A stretch of 6,899 bases of DNA from Thermoplasmatota archaeon. GTDB taxonomy: Archaea > Thermoplasmatota > Thermoplasmata > Methanomassiliicoccales > Methanomassiliicoccaceae. A model generated the notes under the pieces. It was not told the origin of the DNA and did not search any database. It worked only from the letters and a program-made list of their open reading frames with translations. The position numbers and the translations under genes were made by a program. Below, piece after piece: positions 1 to 5,459 of this stretch. The DNA lies in NCBI GenBank assembly GCA_022709105.1, contig JAKIXL010000049.1, positions 2,315 to 9,213 of the forward strand, in the 5' to 3' direction. The first letter of the stretch is position 1, and each line of letters opens with the position of its first letter.

Positions 1-90
1 GTGAAGGCGCTGGTAACTGGGGCTCGGTCTGACCGCTCCTCCCTGGCCGTTGGAACGATGCTTGCCGAACAGATCTCCGAAGAACCCCAT
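1..90 (-). CDS. N-terminal fragment of an unrecognised protein (runs off left edge)
   Basis: The minus strand reads an open frame from ATG at 90 to the window edge, 30 codons beginning MGFFGDLFGK and continuing into a Gly/Ser/Pro-rich, basic stretch ending SYQRLH. A short amphipathic Phe-rich start followed by a flexible linker is common in small archaeal and bacterial proteins and does not identify a family. The hexamer GTGATC (94-99) lies 3 bases upstream of the ATG and matches the part of the 16S 3' end that pairs in GGTGATC-type ribosome binding sites, which supports this start, although the spacing is tight. The gene lies downstream of the primase-like gene on the same strand, 167 bases away with a T-rich end between them, so it is probably transcribed separately. 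Function unknown. Only the N-terminus is visible. Confidence 0.6.
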   Translation of the reverse strand, partial: MGFFGDLFGKHRSNGQGGAVRPSPSYQRLH

Positions 91-115
91 GGTGATCACT
101 GTTGGATGAAAGAGA

Positions 116-145
116 GGGCGGAGAACCACTCCCGTTCAACCGCCC
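116..145 (-). promoter_or_regulatory. Stem-loop in the leader of the left-edge gene
   Basis: Two nested inverted repeats form one hairpin: GGGCGG (116-121) pairs with CCGCCC (140-145), and GAAC (123-126) pairs with GTTC (134-137), with a 7-base loop and a small 1x2 internal loop. The hairpin is equally possible on either strand. On the minus strand it ends about 25 bases upstream of the ATG at 90. A second small hairpin with a C(UUCG)G tetraloop (TCCC/GGGA) lies at 179-190. Together they give a structured untranslated leader if transcription starts near 204. The pairing is visible; a regulatory role is inference. It could also be a 3' processing or termination structure for the upstream gene. 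Confidence 0.4.
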
Positions 146-221
146 AGGGTAGTACGCTGGACGAATGTCCTCATCATCTCCCCGAAGGGATCATGCGGAG
201 TGCGAACAAGTAAACGCTCTA

Positions 222-240
222 GGAAAATAAAAAGATAACC
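222..240 (-). terminator. T-rich end of the primase-like gene
   Basis: Read on the minus strand this is a pyrimidine run (about ATCTTTTTATTTTCC) 18-36 bases after the stop codon at 258-260, the usual form of archaeal intrinsic terminators. The same A/T block could instead serve as a TATA element for the gene starting at 90, in which case that mRNA would have a leader of about 110 bases. Confidence 0.5.
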
Positions 241-257
241 TTACAGAGAGAGGGCGG

Positions 258-1550
258 TCAAATGCGGACCATGGCGTCCACGAGCTTGAACTCACCGCTC
301 CCGTGCATGAGAGGATGGTCCAACGGAGCGATCCCATGCTTTCTGAGGAAAGCAGCATGCCCCCGGCTGGCGAAATTGCGCGCCCGCCGGTCCGGAGGGC
401 ACTCGATGCAGGAGACGAACCGCGCGGGCGGCTCAAGTTCCCGCATGTCCCGGTCCACGAGCGGCCCCATCCTCAGGGAGACGCGGTCGTAGTTCCTGAG
501 CTGTCCGGCGGAGGGGGAGCGCACCGAGTCCAGTATCTTCTGGTATCTGTTCCTCTGGACCGTCTTCAGGCAGATCGCCTGGTATGACCTCGGCAGCTCG
601 AAGATGTAGATGTCCGTAAGGTCGAGATCGCTCTGGGCCCGCTCCAGCCTCTCGATCGCGCTTTCCAAGGGGCCCTTCGGCAGCGACAGCAGAACGGCGT
701 GGCGCCCCTTCGTCCCCAGGACCGAGCTGGTGATGAAGGTCGTGAACCCGTACTCGCTGTCGTCCTTTGGGGCCTCGTTCCCCGCCGCCCTCTTCCCTTT
801 GGCCGGCAGCCTCCAAGTGAACCTGGGGACCCTCCTACGACCTTCCAGCCCGGGGATGTCGTCGATCCAATCGGCCACCGGAGAGCGCAGACGGTCCTCC
901 GGCACCACCTGGCAGCAGTACCCGGTCTTCGAGTTAACGGTCCCCGGGAGGCGGATGATCCTCCTCGTGTCCACCGTTACCGAAGCATCGATCCTGATGC
1001 CCATGCCCGTGACCGCATCCGCTATCGCCTTCCTGCGCCGGATGATGGCCTTCTCCCTTTCCCGCATGTCCGGCTCGATCTCGCTGACGGCGTCCGCGAA
1101 GACCAGGTGGAAGCCCTTGCTGCCGCTGAAGGCGGCGTACTTGAGATCGTGCCCTTGGGCGGACATGGCGTCCAGGAGCGCCACCGCGTCCTTCCTGGCC
1201 CGCTCCAGGTTGAGCAGGGAGAGAGGCTTCCGGTCCAGGTCGAACGATAGGTCGTTGTGAAGAATGATGTTTCCCGGTCCCCAGTGGTCCGTCGCCTTCT
1301 TCGGCCTCGGCGCCACCAGGGTCGGGTTCAGGTACGTGGAGGTCGAATAGTACACGTCCAGCGGACGCAGCTTGATGAGCCGTTCCTGCAGGTCCTCGGG
1401 TGAGCGGATTATGTCCTTGACCTTGTGGAAACGTCCGTTGGGCAGGAGGAGCCTGAAGTGCCTCCGGTTGACATCGGTGATGGGGCCGAGATCGGGCGGG
1501 TTACTCCGATAGAAGTCGCTGAGCCGGCCGGCGAGGTCGTCCTGTTCCAT
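258..1550 (-). CDS. Archaeo-eukaryotic primase superfamily protein (PriS-like core with extra C-terminal domain)
   Basis: A protein of 430 residues from ATG 1550. The N-terminal half carries the motifs of the small primase subunit: a region around residues 66-76 resembling the PriS YYSxxxY segment; motif I with FDLD (103-106), the first metal-binding acidic pair; motif II SGSKGFH (142-148), with the nucleotide-binding Ser and His; and motif III VDTRRIIRLPGT (193-204) followed by NSKTG, with the third acidic residue and the Arg-rich strand. These suggest an active nucleotidyl transferase in replication or repair. The spacing between motifs II and III is only about 45 residues, whereas canonical archaeal PriS has a much longer insert there, and I see no cysteine zinc site between motifs I and II. 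Residues after about 255 form a separate basic region that I cannot assign. It may therefore be a divergent priS or a PriS paralogue. An ATG four codons upstream (1562) lies only about 15 bases from the TATA box, so 1550 is preferred. Confidence 0.8.
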   Translation of the reverse strand: MEQDDLAGRLSDFYRSNPPDLGPITDVNRRHFRLLLPNGRFHKVKDIIRSPEDLQERLIKLRPLDVYYSTSTYLNPTLVAPRPKKATDHWGPGNIILHNDLSFDLDRKPLSLLNLERARKDAVALLDAMSAQGHDLKYAAFSGSKGFHLVFADAVSEIEPDMREREKAIIRRRKAIADAVTGMGIRIDASVTVDTRRIIRLPGTVNSKTGYCCQVVPEDRLRSPVADWIDDIPGLEGRRRVPRFTWRLPAKGKRAAGNEAPKDDSEYGFTTFITSSVLGTKGRHAVLLSLPKGPLESAIERLERAQSDLDLTDIYIFELPRSYQAICLKTVQRNRYQKILDSVRSPSAGQLRNYDRVSLRMGPLVDRDMRELEPPARFVSCIECPPDRRARNFASRGHAAFLRKHGIAPLDHPLMHGSGEFKLVDAMVRI

Positions 1551-1572
1551 CCTGCGGAGCATAGAGCGGCGG

Positions 1573-1582
1573 TTATTAATTT
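1573..1582 (-). promoter_or_regulatory. TATA-like box for the primase-like gene
   Basis: AAATTAATAA on the minus strand is the only A/T-rich block in this GC-rich gap. Its centre is about 27 bases from ATG 1550, the distance expected between an archaeal TATA box and the transcription start. This implies a leaderless mRNA and rules against the upstream ATG at 1562, which would lie before the transcription start. Confidence 0.5.
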
Positions 1583-1642
1583 GGTTGCGTTGCCGGCCTT
1601 CCCTCCCGTCCCCACGGCGATGGGCGGCCGCACCCGGCGGGG

Positions 1643-1652
1643 ATAGGATAAT
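1643..1652 (+). promoter_or_regulatory. Possible TATA-like box for the HEAT-repeat gene
   Basis: ATAGGATAAT is the best A/T-rich stretch upstream of the plus-strand gene. Its centre is about 31 bases before ATG 1679 and about 19 before ATG 1667, so a start of transcription near 1673 would favour the 1679 start with a leader of a few bases. The match is weak. Confidence 0.3.
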
Positions 1653-1678
1653 GCTTCCGCCGGCCGATGGCCCTGGTC

Positions 1679-2494
1679 ATGAGTGGGAAGGAGGAGCACC
1701 GGGAGCGGCTCGAGCAGCTGCTGACCGGCCATATCGAGCGCTTGGAGACCGAGTGGCTGAAGGAGCACCTTGCCTCCAGGTCCGACCTTCCGGGACCGCG
1801 GGGGAACATCGAGCTGGCGGCCGCCTTCGCGGACCTCGCCGCGGAGCTCTCCGCCGAGCGCGGGGAGGAGATGTGGTCGCTCGCCGTCGCGCTGTCGGGC
1901 GTGACCGCGGAGGAGGCCCCGGTGAACGATCCACGGGAGATCATCGCCTTCACGGGAGCTGTCGCCGTAGGGAGCATCGGCGCCGCCCGGAGCGATAGGT
2001 CCGCGGATGCTTTCCTGCGGCTCAGGGAGATGTCGAGGGATCCGAGGTGGAGGACCAGGGAGGGCGTGGCCATGGGGCTCCAGCGGCTGCTGGCTGCGGA
2101 CATGGCCGCCGGCCTGGCCGAGCTGGGGAAATGGATCTCGGGCGAGGATTGGCTGGCCATGAGGGCGGTGGCGGCAGGCGTGGCCGAGCCTCCCCTGCTT
2201 ATCGACCAGCGCGCCGCCCTGGGGGCGCTCGATCTACACAAGAGAATCATCGACCGCGTCCTCGCGTCCGGCGACCGGACCTCGGAAAGCTTCAGAACGC
2301 TCAGGAAGGGGCTCGGATACTCGTTCAGCGTGGTCGTCGGAGCATGTCCGGAAGATGGTTTCGTCTACCTTGAGGAGCTCGCTGCCACCTCTGACAAGGA
2401 CGTCCGCTGGATCGTGAGAGAGAACCTCAAGAAGAAGCGGCTCGCAGGACGGTTCCCCCGCGAGGTGGAGCGTGTCCTGGCCCTGATGGCCTGA
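1679..2494 (+). CDS. HEAT-repeat-like helical protein
   Basis: A 271-residue protein, almost entirely predicted helix, with Ala/Leu/Arg-rich amphipathic segments. The clearest repeat-like units are DPRWRTREGVAMGLQRLL (121-138), the following helix pair around 140-171 ending in AEPPLL, and the C-terminal unit DKDVRWIVRENLKKKRL (239-255). The pattern of Asp, then Trp-Arg, then a helix is typical of HEAT units in the AlkD/PBS-like class, and the WIVRENLKKKRL ending recalls uncharacterised HEAT-repeat proteins common in Actinobacteria and Chloroflexi (recalled from memory, not searched). HEAT proteins usually act as scaffolds or nucleic-acid binders; the AlkD branch is a DNA glycosylase, but I cannot show its catalytic residues here. 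An upstream in-frame ATG at 1667 would add MALV. I prefer 1679 because of the promoter distance. The gene is divergent from the primase-like gene and convergent with the CoA ligase. Confidence 0.75.
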   Translation: MSGKEEHRERLEQLLTGHIERLETEWLKEHLASRSDLPGPRGNIELAAAFADLAAELSAERGEEMWSLAVALSGVTAEEAPVNDPREIIAFTGAVAVGSIGAARSDRSADAFLRLREMSRDPRWRTREGVAMGLQRLLAADMAAGLAELGKWISGEDWLAMRAVAAGVAEPPLLIDQRAALGALDLHKRIIDRVLASGDRTSESFRTLRKGLGYSFSVVVGACPEDGFVYLEELAATSDKDVRWIVRENLKKKRLAGRFPREVERVLALMA

Positions 2495-2526
2495 CCGTCC
2501 TGGCCCTCACGCGGTGGCGATGGCCG

Positions 2527-2543
2527 CCCGCCGGCGAGGCGGG
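2527..2543. terminator. Hairpin between convergent genes
   Basis: CCCGCC (2527-2532) and GGCGGG (2538-2543) form a perfect 6-bp stem with a 5-base loop in the 50-base gap between the stop of the HEAT gene (2494) and the stop of the CoA ligase (2545). There is no T-run on either side, so termination by this element is uncertain. It would work on both strands if it works at all. Confidence 0.3.
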
Positions 2544-2544
2544 A

Positions 2545-4188
2545 TCACTCGCACTGGCAGCTCTCGATCTGAGCCTCCACCAGGCTGCCCCCGCAGTACT
2601 TCTCCCGAAGACGTGGCTTCTCGATCTTTCCCGTGGGGTTGCGCGGCACCTTGTCGAAGATGATCCTCCGGGGGCGCTTGTACCGGGGCAGCGCGCTGCA
2701 GAACTGCAGCATCTCCGCTTCAGTATCGGTCCTGCCCGGCTTCAGCTCTATGATCGCCGCGGCGATCTCGCCAAGGCGGTGGTCCGGGAGACCTATCACG
2801 GCTACGTCCTTGATCCCGTCGTGCGTCCGGAGGAAGTCCTCTATCTGCACGGGGTACAGGTTCTCGCCTCCGGTGATGATCACGTCCTTCTTGCGGTCCA
2901 CCAGGAACACGAAGCCGTCCTCGTCCATCTTGGCCATGTCCCCTGTGAACAGCCAGCCGTCCTTGAGCACCTCATCGGTAGCCCCCGGGTTGTTGTAATA
3001 GCACTTCATCACGCCCGGCCCCTTGACACAGAGCTCCCCTACCTCGCCCTGCCTCACGGGATCGCCGCTCTCGTCGACTATCCGCAGCTCCCAGCCATGG
3101 CCGGCCTTGCCGATGGCCCCGACCTTGTGAATGTTCTCGATGCCCAGGTGCACGCACCCCGGCCCGATGGACTCCGAGAGCCCGTAGTTGGTGTCGTACT
3201 CGTGGTGGGGGAAGACCTTCTTCCAGCGCCGGATGAGGCTGGGCGGCACCGGCTGGGCCCCGATGTGCATGAGCCTCCACTGATCGAGCTTGAGCCCTTC
3301 CAGGTCCACCTCGCCGCTCTCGATGGCATCCAATATGTCCTGCGCCCATGGCACCAGCAGCCACACGATGGTCACCTGCTCGTCCGATATGGTCCTCATG
3401 ATCCATTCCGGCCTGACACCGCGCAGGAGGACCGCCTTGCTACCGGCCAGGAAGCTCCCGAACCAGTGCATCTTCGCCCCGGTGTGGTAGAGGGGGGGAA
3501 TGCACAGGAAGTTGTCGCCCCGGGCCTGCTTGTGGTGGACCATCTCCACCTCGCATGATGCCATCAGGGCCCGGTGCGAATGGAGGATGGCCTTCGGGAA
3601 ACCCGTGGTGCCCGAGGAGAAATAGATCGCGGCGTTGTCATCATCCGATATAGGGACCTTAGGCGGGGTCGAGGAGCAGCAGGCGGTGAGCGCATAGTAG
3701 CTCTCCGCGAACGCCGGGCGGCCGTGCCCCAGGAACAGCCGCATCTTGACCTTCGGGATCTTGTCCTTTATGGCGTCCACTCTCCCGGTGAACTCTGGTC
3801 CGAAGATCAGGACATCGCAATCGGCAAGGTCCAAACAGTACTTGATCTCGTCCTCGGTGTATCGATAGTTCAGAGGAACGGCGATGGCGCCGGTCTTCAG
3901 GACCCCAAAGTAGATGGGGAGCCATTCCAGGCAGTTCATGAGGAGGATCCCCACCTTGTGGCCTTTCTCCAGCCCTCTCTCCCGCAACAGGTTCGCCAGG
4001 CGGTTGGCCTTGTCGTCGAACTCCCGCCACGTCATCTCCCGTCGGTACTTCCTCTCGGGGTTGGTCTCCACGAGCTCGTAGTCCTTCCAGCTCCTGCGGA
4101 CGTCCGGTATGTCGGGGTTGATCTCGACCAGACTGACCTCGTCGGCGTACAGGGCGGCGTTTCGCTCCAATATCTCAGTGATCGGCAT
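2545..4188 (-). CDS. AMP-forming acyl-CoA synthetase (fatty acid-CoA ligase type)
   Basis: A 547-residue, full-length member of the ANL adenylate-forming superfamily, predicted cytosolic, which activates a carboxylic acid with ATP to an acyl-adenylate and passes it to CoA. Visible motifs in order are: the P-loop YFSSGTTGFPK (189-199); IPPLYHTGAK (230-239) of the acid-binding region; the A5 motif YGLSES (335-340); the ribose-binding Asp in TGD (415-417); the hinge DRKKD (431-435); GGENLYP (440-446); and the C-terminal catalytic Lys in PTGKIEKPRLR (K521). All key residues are present. The length suggests a medium- or long-chain fatty or aryl acid substrate rather than acetate (acetyl-CoA synthetases are about 650), but the substrate cannot be read from sequence. 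An insert-like segment near residues 28-50 precedes the usual MTWREFDDKANRLAN. ATG 4188 is chosen over GTG 4194 because AGGTG (4197-4201) lies 8 bases before the ATG but only 2 before the GTG. No beta-oxidation or other lipid gene is adjacent. Confidence 0.93.
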   Translation of the reverse strand: MPITEILERNAALYADEVSLVEINPDIPDVRRSWKDYELVETNPERKYRREMTWREFDDKANRLANLLRERGLEKGHKVGILLMNCLEWLPIYFGVLKTGAIAVPLNYRYTEDEIKYCLDLADCDVLIFGPEFTGRVDAIKDKIPKVKMRLFLGHGRPAFAESYYALTACCSSTPPKVPISDDDNAAIYFSSGTTGFPKAILHSHRALMASCEVEMVHHKQARGDNFLCIPPLYHTGAKMHWFGSFLAGSKAVLLRGVRPEWIMRTISDEQVTIVWLLVPWAQDILDAIESGEVDLEGLKLDQWRLMHIGAQPVPPSLIRRWKKVFPHHEYDTNYGLSESIGPGCVHLGIENIHKVGAIGKAGHGWELRIVDESGDPVRQGEVGELCVKGPGVMKCYYNNPGATDEVLKDGWLFTGDMAKMDEDGFVFLVDRKKDVIITGGENLYPVQIEDFLRTHDGIKDVAVIGLPDHRLGEIAAAIIELKPGRTDTEAEMLQFCSALPRYKRPRRIIFDKVPRNPTGKIEKPRLREKYCGGSLVEAQIESCQCE

Positions 4189-4196
4189 TGTCACTA

Positions 4197-4201
4197 CACC
4201 T
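4197..4201 (-). promoter_or_regulatory. Ribosome binding site of the CoA ligase
   Basis: AGGTG on the minus strand, 8 bases before ATG 4188, matches the archaeal anti-Shine-Dalgarno sequence. It decides between the GTG at 4194 and the ATG at 4188. This is one of the few genes here with a clear site, in contrast to the leaderless-looking neighbours. Confidence 0.6.
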
Positions 4202-4213
4202 GATTTCGGGCGA

Positions 4214-4234
4214 GCGTGTTAAGCTCTGACACGC
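4214..4234. promoter_or_regulatory. Inverted repeat in the CoA-ligase promoter (candidate operator)
   Basis: GCGTGT (4214-4219) and ACACGC (4229-4234) form a perfect 6-bp inverted repeat with a 9-base spacer. It lies between the proposed TATA box (4238-4247) and the ribosome binding site, overlapping the expected transcription start near 4217. A dimeric repressor bound there would block initiation. The repeat is seen; regulator binding is inference, and a 6-bp match can arise by chance. Confidence 0.35.
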
Positions 4235-4237
4235 CCG

Positions 4238-4247
4238 TGTAATACAT
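4238..4247 (-). promoter_or_regulatory. TATA-like box for the CoA ligase
   Basis: ATGTATTACA on the minus strand, centred about 25 bases before a predicted start of transcription near 4217. This would give a leader of roughly 29 bases that contains the AGGTG site, consistent with SD-dependent translation. Confidence 0.35.
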
Positions 4248-4419
4248 CAGGAATCCTTATCCTTTTGGTCTAGCCGCGCGAGCTCGGGCATGAGTTCCGG
4301 AGGTCCGGAGGAGCGGGGGCCGGGCTCTCTGCCGTAAGGCCGCTGTTGGGGGCCTAGCCCATCGCTGTCGGCCACCTCCCCTCGCGAACCGGGTCAAGGA
4401 CGTGGCTCTCTGCTCGACC
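4248..4419. other. GC-rich gap with no supported gene
   Basis: These 172 bases between the CoA-ligase promoter and the zinc-ribbon remnant hold no convincing frame. They include the 10-base direct repeat GGCTCTCTGC (4323-4332 and 4404-4413) and the near-tandem TCCGGAGG units around 4297-4310. No TATA-like box for the plus-strand gene at 4420 is visible. I looked for a tRNA or SRP RNA on both strands and could not fold one. Confidence 0.4.
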
Positions 4420-4673
4420 ATGAGCGATGATCCTGATGTCATTAAGAAGCACGCTTGCCCCGCCTGCGGGGCCGAGGAGATGATGCGGTTCCACCATCGG
4501 GGGGAAGGATGGAAGCATCGTGCGCGCGATGCGGAGCGGCCGTACGCTGGTGGGGAGAGGAGAGCGAAAGCGGTAACTGCTTGCGGGGCGCGAACGAAAA
4601 GCGCTCGGACTGGTCGCGCCCAGCCCGGCGAGAGGAGCTGTTGGCAGAGAGCGAGGCGTGGGACCTCGGCTGA
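4420..4673 (+). pseudogene. Small zinc-ribbon protein interrupted by a -1 frame change
   Basis: From ATG 4420 the frame encodes MSDDPDVIKKHACPACG and continues with a plausible ribbon loop to the run of six G at 4499-4504. It then degenerates into Arg/Thr/Ser-rich sequence with no second cysteine pair in place. The frame one base back carries, directly after the G run, GRMEASCARCGAAVRWW and stays open to TGA 4671-4673. Joining the two at the G run gives about 84 residues with C13-x2-C16-x18-C35-x2-C38, a complete zinc ribbon, followed by a charged Trp-containing tail. A single missing G would explain the break: a sequencing or assembly error at a homopolymer, a genuine frameshift mutation, or less likely programmed -1 slippage. 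The role of the joined protein is unknown; such ribbons bind nucleic acid or protein partners. No clear promoter is seen upstream, which fits decay. Confidence 0.6.
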
Positions 4674-4721
4674 TGCCTCCTGTTGGCGGACGGGCCGGGA
4701 ACCGCCGCTCTCCGCTCCGAG

Positions 4722-4964
4722 CTACTTCTTCCTGACGTCCGGCGGCGCTCTCGTTCCCTTGAGCTCCACGCCCGTCTCATCGCGTATCCGGAGCCTGAGG
4801 TCCTTCAGTGCGAGGAGCCGCCCCTGGCGGGCAGCGATCATCTGGCGTATCGATTCGTTGTAGGAATCCGGCCTCTGGCCGAGCTCCTCCATCTCCTTCC
4901 TGACCTTGTCCTCGGCCTCGCTCATCCACTTTGCCAGATTATCGTAGGTGAGCTGCTGCTTCAT
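4722..4964 (-). CDS. Small charged helical protein, family not recognised
   Basis: An 80-residue protein starting MKQQLTYDNLAKWMSEAEDK. Residues 5-30 and 36-62 look like two long charged helices, probably a helical hairpin or short coiled coil, with acidic residues in the first and many Arg/Lys in the second, then a short basic tail ending DVRKK. No signal peptide or membrane segment. The frame stays open further upstream to 5150, but the extra 62 codons are low-complexity and lie across the TATA box, so ATG 4964 is used. AGGAGG abuts this ATG directly, too close for a normal site, so translation may depend on a very short leader. It ends 48 bases from the zinc-ribbon remnant, in convergent orientation. 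Function unknown. Confidence 0.65.
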   Translation of the reverse strand: MKQQLTYDNLAKWMSEAEDKVRKEMEELGQRPDSYNESIRQMIAARQGRLLALKDLRLRIRDETGVELKGTRAPPDVRKK

Positions 4965-4993
4965 CCTCCTCGCATCATACTGGATGACGCAGC

Positions 4994-5000
4994 TATTAAT
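4994..5000 (-). promoter_or_regulatory. TATA-like box for the 80-residue helical protein
   Basis: ATTAATA on the minus strand is centred 33 bases before ATG 4964 and stands out from the GC-rich surroundings. Transcription would start near 4972, giving a leader of about 8 bases, and this excludes the longer upstream reading frame. Confidence 0.45.
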
Positions 5001-5131
5001 GGGCTGGGGTCGGACGGCCCCGCGGCAATGATGCGCGCTTCCCGGGAAGGTCCCGTTGCTGCATGCCCGAAAAAGTACCGGGGCGTTGGCGGGACCTCTC
5101 GCGGCTCGCACCATCGGCGGGGCACCAGAGC

Positions 5132-5317
5132 CTATCTCTTGATGACCCATCTGGCGCTCCCGGACGGCGCCATTTCGAACTTGGCCGATCTCCCGCAGTG
5201 ACCGCAGACCGCTATCGCCTGGACCTCATTGAAAGCGAACGTGATCTTCTGGGGATGGCCGCAATGAGGGCAGAAGACCATCCTGGAAGTGTCCTCGTGT
5301 GGTCTGAGTATGGGCAT
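5132..5317 (-). CDS. 61-residue zinc-ribbon protein
   Basis: A small protein with two CxxCG knuckles, FCPHCG (C16, C19) and VCGHCG (C38, C41), separated by 18 residues, giving C-x2-C-x18-C-x2-C, which should bind one zinc ion. Between them is an amphipathic strand segment (QKITFAFNEVQAIA), and the C-terminus is basic (SARWVIKR). The fold is that of ribbons in transcription and ribosome-associated proteins, but nothing pins down a partner. The start at ATG 5317 fits a TATA-like box 25-30 bases upstream; GGTGG lies only 3 bases before the ATG. The frame is open further upstream to 5647, but that part crosses the promoter and the divergent acetyltransferase gene and is not protein-like. The cysteine spacing equals that of the broken gene at 4420-4673. 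An A5 run at 5070-5074 (T5 on the minus strand) may mark the end of the transcript. Confidence 0.75.
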   Translation of the reverse strand: MPILRPHEDTSRMVFCPHCGHPQKITFAFNEVQAIAVCGHCGRSAKFEMAPSGSARWVIKR

Positions 5318-5341
5318 GGGCCACCTGCAAGAACGATGGTA

Positions 5342-5349
5342 GTAAAAAA
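5342..5349 (-). promoter_or_regulatory. TATA-like box for the 61-residue zinc ribbon
   Basis: TTTTTTAC on the minus strand, centred about 28 bases before ATG 5317, implies a leader of only a few bases. It lies in the 142-base divergent region shared with the acetyltransferase gene. Confidence 0.45.
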
Positions 5350-5422
5350 GGTTATGGGAGGGCGCTGAAAGCCCGGCGTTGCCATGTTCCGTGAGCGATG
5401 TGGCGCCATGGTCAAGGCGACA

Positions 5423-5431
5423 AACATTATC
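5423..5431 (+). promoter_or_regulatory. TATA-like box for the GNAT acetyltransferase
   Basis: AACATTATC, centred at 5427, predicts a start of transcription near 5452, eight bases before ATG 5460. The in-frame ATGs at 5379 and 5439 lie upstream of that point, which supports the 5460 start. Confidence 0.4.
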
Positions 5432-5459
5432 TGAGGCGATGCGTTCTGACGCTCCGCTC

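Noticed and set aside
1..213. Plus-strand frame of 70 codons at the left edge
   Set aside because: The minus strand of the same stretch gives a far more protein-like start (MGFFGDLFGK) with a possible ribosome site, and the plus translation has unusual composition.
91..215. C/D-box sRNA suggested by ATGATGA (box C consensus) on the minus strand in the left-edge leader
   Set aside because: No CTGA box D or internal D'/C' pair is found at the required spacing.
610..1260. Plus-strand frame of 216 codons inside the primase-like gene
   Set aside because: It is Ser/Arg-rich and antisense to the motif-bearing frame, with no promoter or ribosome site. It is a shadow.
2779..3558. Long plus-strand open frame (259 codons) inside the CoA-ligase gene
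   Set aside because: It is opposite a gene with all ANL motifs intact. GC-rich codon bias leaves the antisense frames free of stops, and its translation has no recognisable domain.
4257..4442. tRNA or SRP RNA suggested by CCGGTTCGCGAGG (minus) and GAACCGGGTCA (plus)
   Set aside because: No cloverleaf with a matching acceptor stem and anticodon arm could be built, and the conserved SRP helix 8 GGAA/GGAGCAGCC pattern is missing.
4499..4505. Classical X XXY YYZ slippery heptamer for programmed -1 frameshifting
   Set aside because: The codons CGG GGG GAA do not fit the two-tRNA slippage pattern. Only single-tRNA slippage on GGG is possible, so a missing base is the simpler explanation.
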